DNA of 14,916 nt from NCBI GenBank assembly GCA_017441045.1, contig JAFSAK010000096.1, positions 1 to 14,916 of the forward strand. Direction: 5' to 3'. The translations under genes were made by a program, and so were the position numbers. This stretch comes from Clostridia bacterium. Its GTDB lineage: Bacteria; Bacillota_A; Clostridia; Oscillospirales; Acutalibacteraceae. Positions 13,076 through 14,916 of this stretch are shown in pieces (position 1 is the stretch's first letter; each line of letters begins with the position of its first letter). The notes below the pieces were generated by a model. It searched no databases and had not been told where the DNA came from. It saw only the letters and a program-made list of their open reading frames with translations.

Positions 13076-14916
13076 ATGGGTTATACTATAGCGCAAAAAA
13101 TCATAAAAGAACATTTAATCAGCGGCGATATGACCGTAGGAACTGAAATCGCCCTTAAAATTGACCAGACCTTAACGCAGGATGCAACGGGTACAATGGC
13201 ATATCTGGAATTTGAAACTATGGGGCTTGACCGTGTTAAAACCGAAAAGAGTGTTGCATATATTGACCACAATACCTTGCAATCGGGCTTTGAAAATGCC
13301 GATGACCATAGATATATTCAGTCGGTTACCGAAAAGCACGGAATTTATTTCTCTCGCCCTGGTAACGGTATCTGCCATCAGGTGCATCTAGAACGTTTTG
13401 GCAAACCCGGTAAAACTCTCATAGGTTCCGATAGCCATACCCCAACGGGCGGCGGTATCGGAATGCTTGCTATGGGCGCAGGCGGACTTGATGTTGCGGT
13501 TGCTATGGGCGGCGGCGCCTACTATATCCCAATGCCTAAAATGTATAAGGTTAATCTTACAGGTAATCTCAAACCCTTTGTAAGCGCAAAGGATGTAAGT
13601 TTGGAGATACTTCGGATTTTATCGGTTAAAGGCGGCGTGGGAGCCATAATTGAATGGGGCGGCGAAGGTATTAAAACTCTCTCTGTTCCCGAGCGCGCCA
13701 CAATTACAAATATGGGTACCGAACTTGGAGCCACCACCTCAATTTTCCCCTCTGATGAAATCACCCGCCAATTTTTAAAGGCAGAGGGCAGAGAAGAGGA
13801 TTATATGCCGCTTGAGAGTGACCCCGATGCAGTTTACGATAAGATTATAGATATAAATCTTGATGAATTAGAGCCCCTCATTGCTTGTCCTCATAGCCCC
13901 GATAACGTGGTTACTGTTAAATCCATTGCGGGAATAAAGGTGGATCAGGTTTGTATCGGCTCTTGTACCAATTCATCCCTTTTGGATATGTTAAAGGTTG
14001 CCGCTCTTTTAAAGGGCAAAACCATTAAACCGTCGGTGAGTTTATCCATTTCACCCGGTTCTAAGCAGGTACTTACAATGCTTTCGGATTGCGGAGCTTT
14101 AAGCGATATAATTGCCTCGGGCGCGAGAATTCTTGAATGCGCTTGCGGTCCTTGTATCGGAATGGGCTTCTCTCCCAATTCTGCGGGCGTTTCCCTTCGC
14201 ACCTTCAACCGTAACTTTGAAGGCAGAAGCGGAACTGCTGATGCGGGTGTTTACTTGGTTTCTCCCGAAACGGCTGTTGCGGCGGCACTTACGGGCGTTA
14301 TTACGGACCCCCGCGATTTAGGAAAGATGCCCAAGGTTAAAATGCCAAAAACTTTCAAACTTAACGATACTGCAGTTTTAGATCCTGCAAAACCCGATGC
14401 GGCAAACGAGGTTGAGGTGTTAAGAGGCCCCAATATTAAACCTTTCCCCACCTCTAAACCCCAAGGAAACGAGCTTTCTGCTACGGTTGCATTGAAGGTT
14501 GGCGATAATATCACCACCGACCATATTATGCCTGCGGGAGCAAAAATTCTTCCTTACCGCTCAAATATTCCCCATCTTTCTCAGTTCTGCTTCGGCGTTT
14601 GCGATAAGCAATTCCCCGAAAGAGCCAAAGCCCTTGGAGAAAGCATCGTTATAGGCGGTGCTAACTACGGTCAGGGCTCATCCCGTGAACACGCGGCCCT
14701 CGTGCCTATGTATTTGGGTGTCCGTTCGGTAATTACCAAGAGTTTTGCCCGTATACACGTTGCAAATCTTATAAATGCGGGAATTATGCCCTTAACATTC
14801 AAAAACCCCGATGATTATGATAAAATCAGTGAGGGCGATAAACTTACATTATCAGATGTTTTCGAAGGTATGGAAAAGGGTGAAATAACCCTTAAAAATG
14901 AAACAAACGGCGAAGA
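13076..14916 (+). CDS. acn: Aconitate hydratase (aconitase), 3' end beyond the window
   Basis: It converts citrate to isocitrate through cis-aconitate with a [4Fe-4S] cluster. The open frame runs 613 codons from ATG 13076 to the window edge without a stop. The single-chain form of about 640 residues common in Clostridia implies that only the tail is missing. Cluster cysteines are C297 in IGSCTNSS and C357/C360 in ACGPCIGMG, spaced as in mitochondrial aconitase. The SDSHTPTGGGIGMLAMGAGG block (about 122-141) and the swivel-domain substrate loop GQGSSREH (S535, S536, R537) are intact. LeuC/LeuD enzymes are split into two chains, so an isopropylmalate isomerase is unlikely; homoaconitase is possible but not supported by the neighbours. 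AAGGAG (13063-13068) precedes the start. An isocitrate dehydrogenase gene may follow outside the window. Confidence 0.95.
   Translation, partial: MGYTIAQKIIKEHLISGDMTVGTEIALKIDQTLTQDATGTMAYLEFETMGLDRVKTEKSVAYIDHNTLQSGFENADDHRYIQSVTEKHGIYFSRPGNGICHQVHLERFGKPGKTLIGSDSHTPTGGGIGMLAMGAGGLDVAVAMGGGAYYIPMPKMYKVNLTGNLKPFVSAKDVSLEILRILSVKGGVGAIIEWGGEGIKTLSVPERATITNMGTELGATTSIFPSDEITRQFLKAEGREEDYMPLESDPDAVYDKIIDINLDELEPLIACPHSPDNVVTVKSIAGIKVDQVCIGSCTNSSLLDMLKVAALLKGKTIKPSVSLSISPGSKQVLTMLSDCGALSDIIASGARILECACGPCIGMGFSPNSAGVSLRTFNRNFEGRSGTADAGVYLVSPETAVAAALTGVITDPRDLGKMPKVKMPKTFKLNDTAVLDPAKPDAANEVEVLRGPNIKPFPTSKPQGNELSATVALKVGDNITTDHIMPAGAKILPYRSNIPHLSQFCFGVCDKQFPERAKALGESIVIGGANYGQGSSREHAALVPMYLGVRSVITKSFARIHVANLINAGIMPLTFKNPDDYDKISEGDKLTLSDVFEGMEKGEITLKNETNGE

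Noticed and set aside
13081..14517. Several open frames on both strands between 13081 and 14517
   Set aside because: They are shadows of the aconitase gene, whose frame stays open from 13076 to the window end and carries all cluster cysteines and substrate motifs.

Overview
The window looks like chromosomal DNA from a low-to-moderate GC anaerobe of the Bacillota, most likely class Clostridia (inference). The grounds are strong purine-rich Shine-Dalgarno sites, sigma-A-type promoters, a DarA-type c-di-AMP receptor, an mltG/U32 gene pair that resembles the Bacillus yrrL-yrrO neighbourhood, and a Re-type citrate synthase, an enzyme known mainly from strict anaerobes. All twelve genes lie on the + strand. 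I see no mobile element, tRNA, rRNA or CRISPR array, and no gene-free stretch longer than about 190 bases.

Region 1 (1-4463) is a tightly packed operon behind a promoter at 118-146: thyX (dTMP synthesis), a thymidylate kinase, a DJ-1/PfpI protein, mltG (peptidoglycan lytic transglycosylase) and a U32-family protein resembling the tRNA hydroxylase TrhP. Neighbouring genes overlap by 4-17 bases or are only a few bases apart. The theme is nucleotide supply, wall growth and tRNA modification.

Region 2 (4464-9255) starts with a sigma-A promoter and a palindrome abutting the Shine-Dalgarno. It carries an unusual ABC exporter with a probable PH-like domain and a zinc ribbon in front of its membrane domain, then a DUF1854 protein, a cytoplasmic GH13 glycosidase and darA. 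It ends at a perfect 12-bp hairpin terminator. The ABC/DUF1854 pair resembles one that annotation pipelines link to cyanophycin metabolism in Proteobacteria, but no cyanophycin gene is in this window. This is the least understood part of the window.

Region 3 (9256-10912) is a single class B penicillin-binding protein with an Ala in its third catalytic motif. It starts at a GTG just after the terminator and ends inside a hairpin that contains its own stop codon.

Region 4 (10913-14916) is a citrate operon: a Re-citrate-synthase-like enzyme, a GntR/FCD regulator and an aconitase that runs off the window. Its promoter has consensus -35 and -10 boxes, and the -10 box is one end of a perfect 20-bp palindrome with a TTGTATACAA core typical of FadR/FCD operators. 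This suggests self-regulation by the GntR protein in the operon. The enzymes would make citrate and isocitrate, probably for 2-oxoglutarate and glutamate synthesis.
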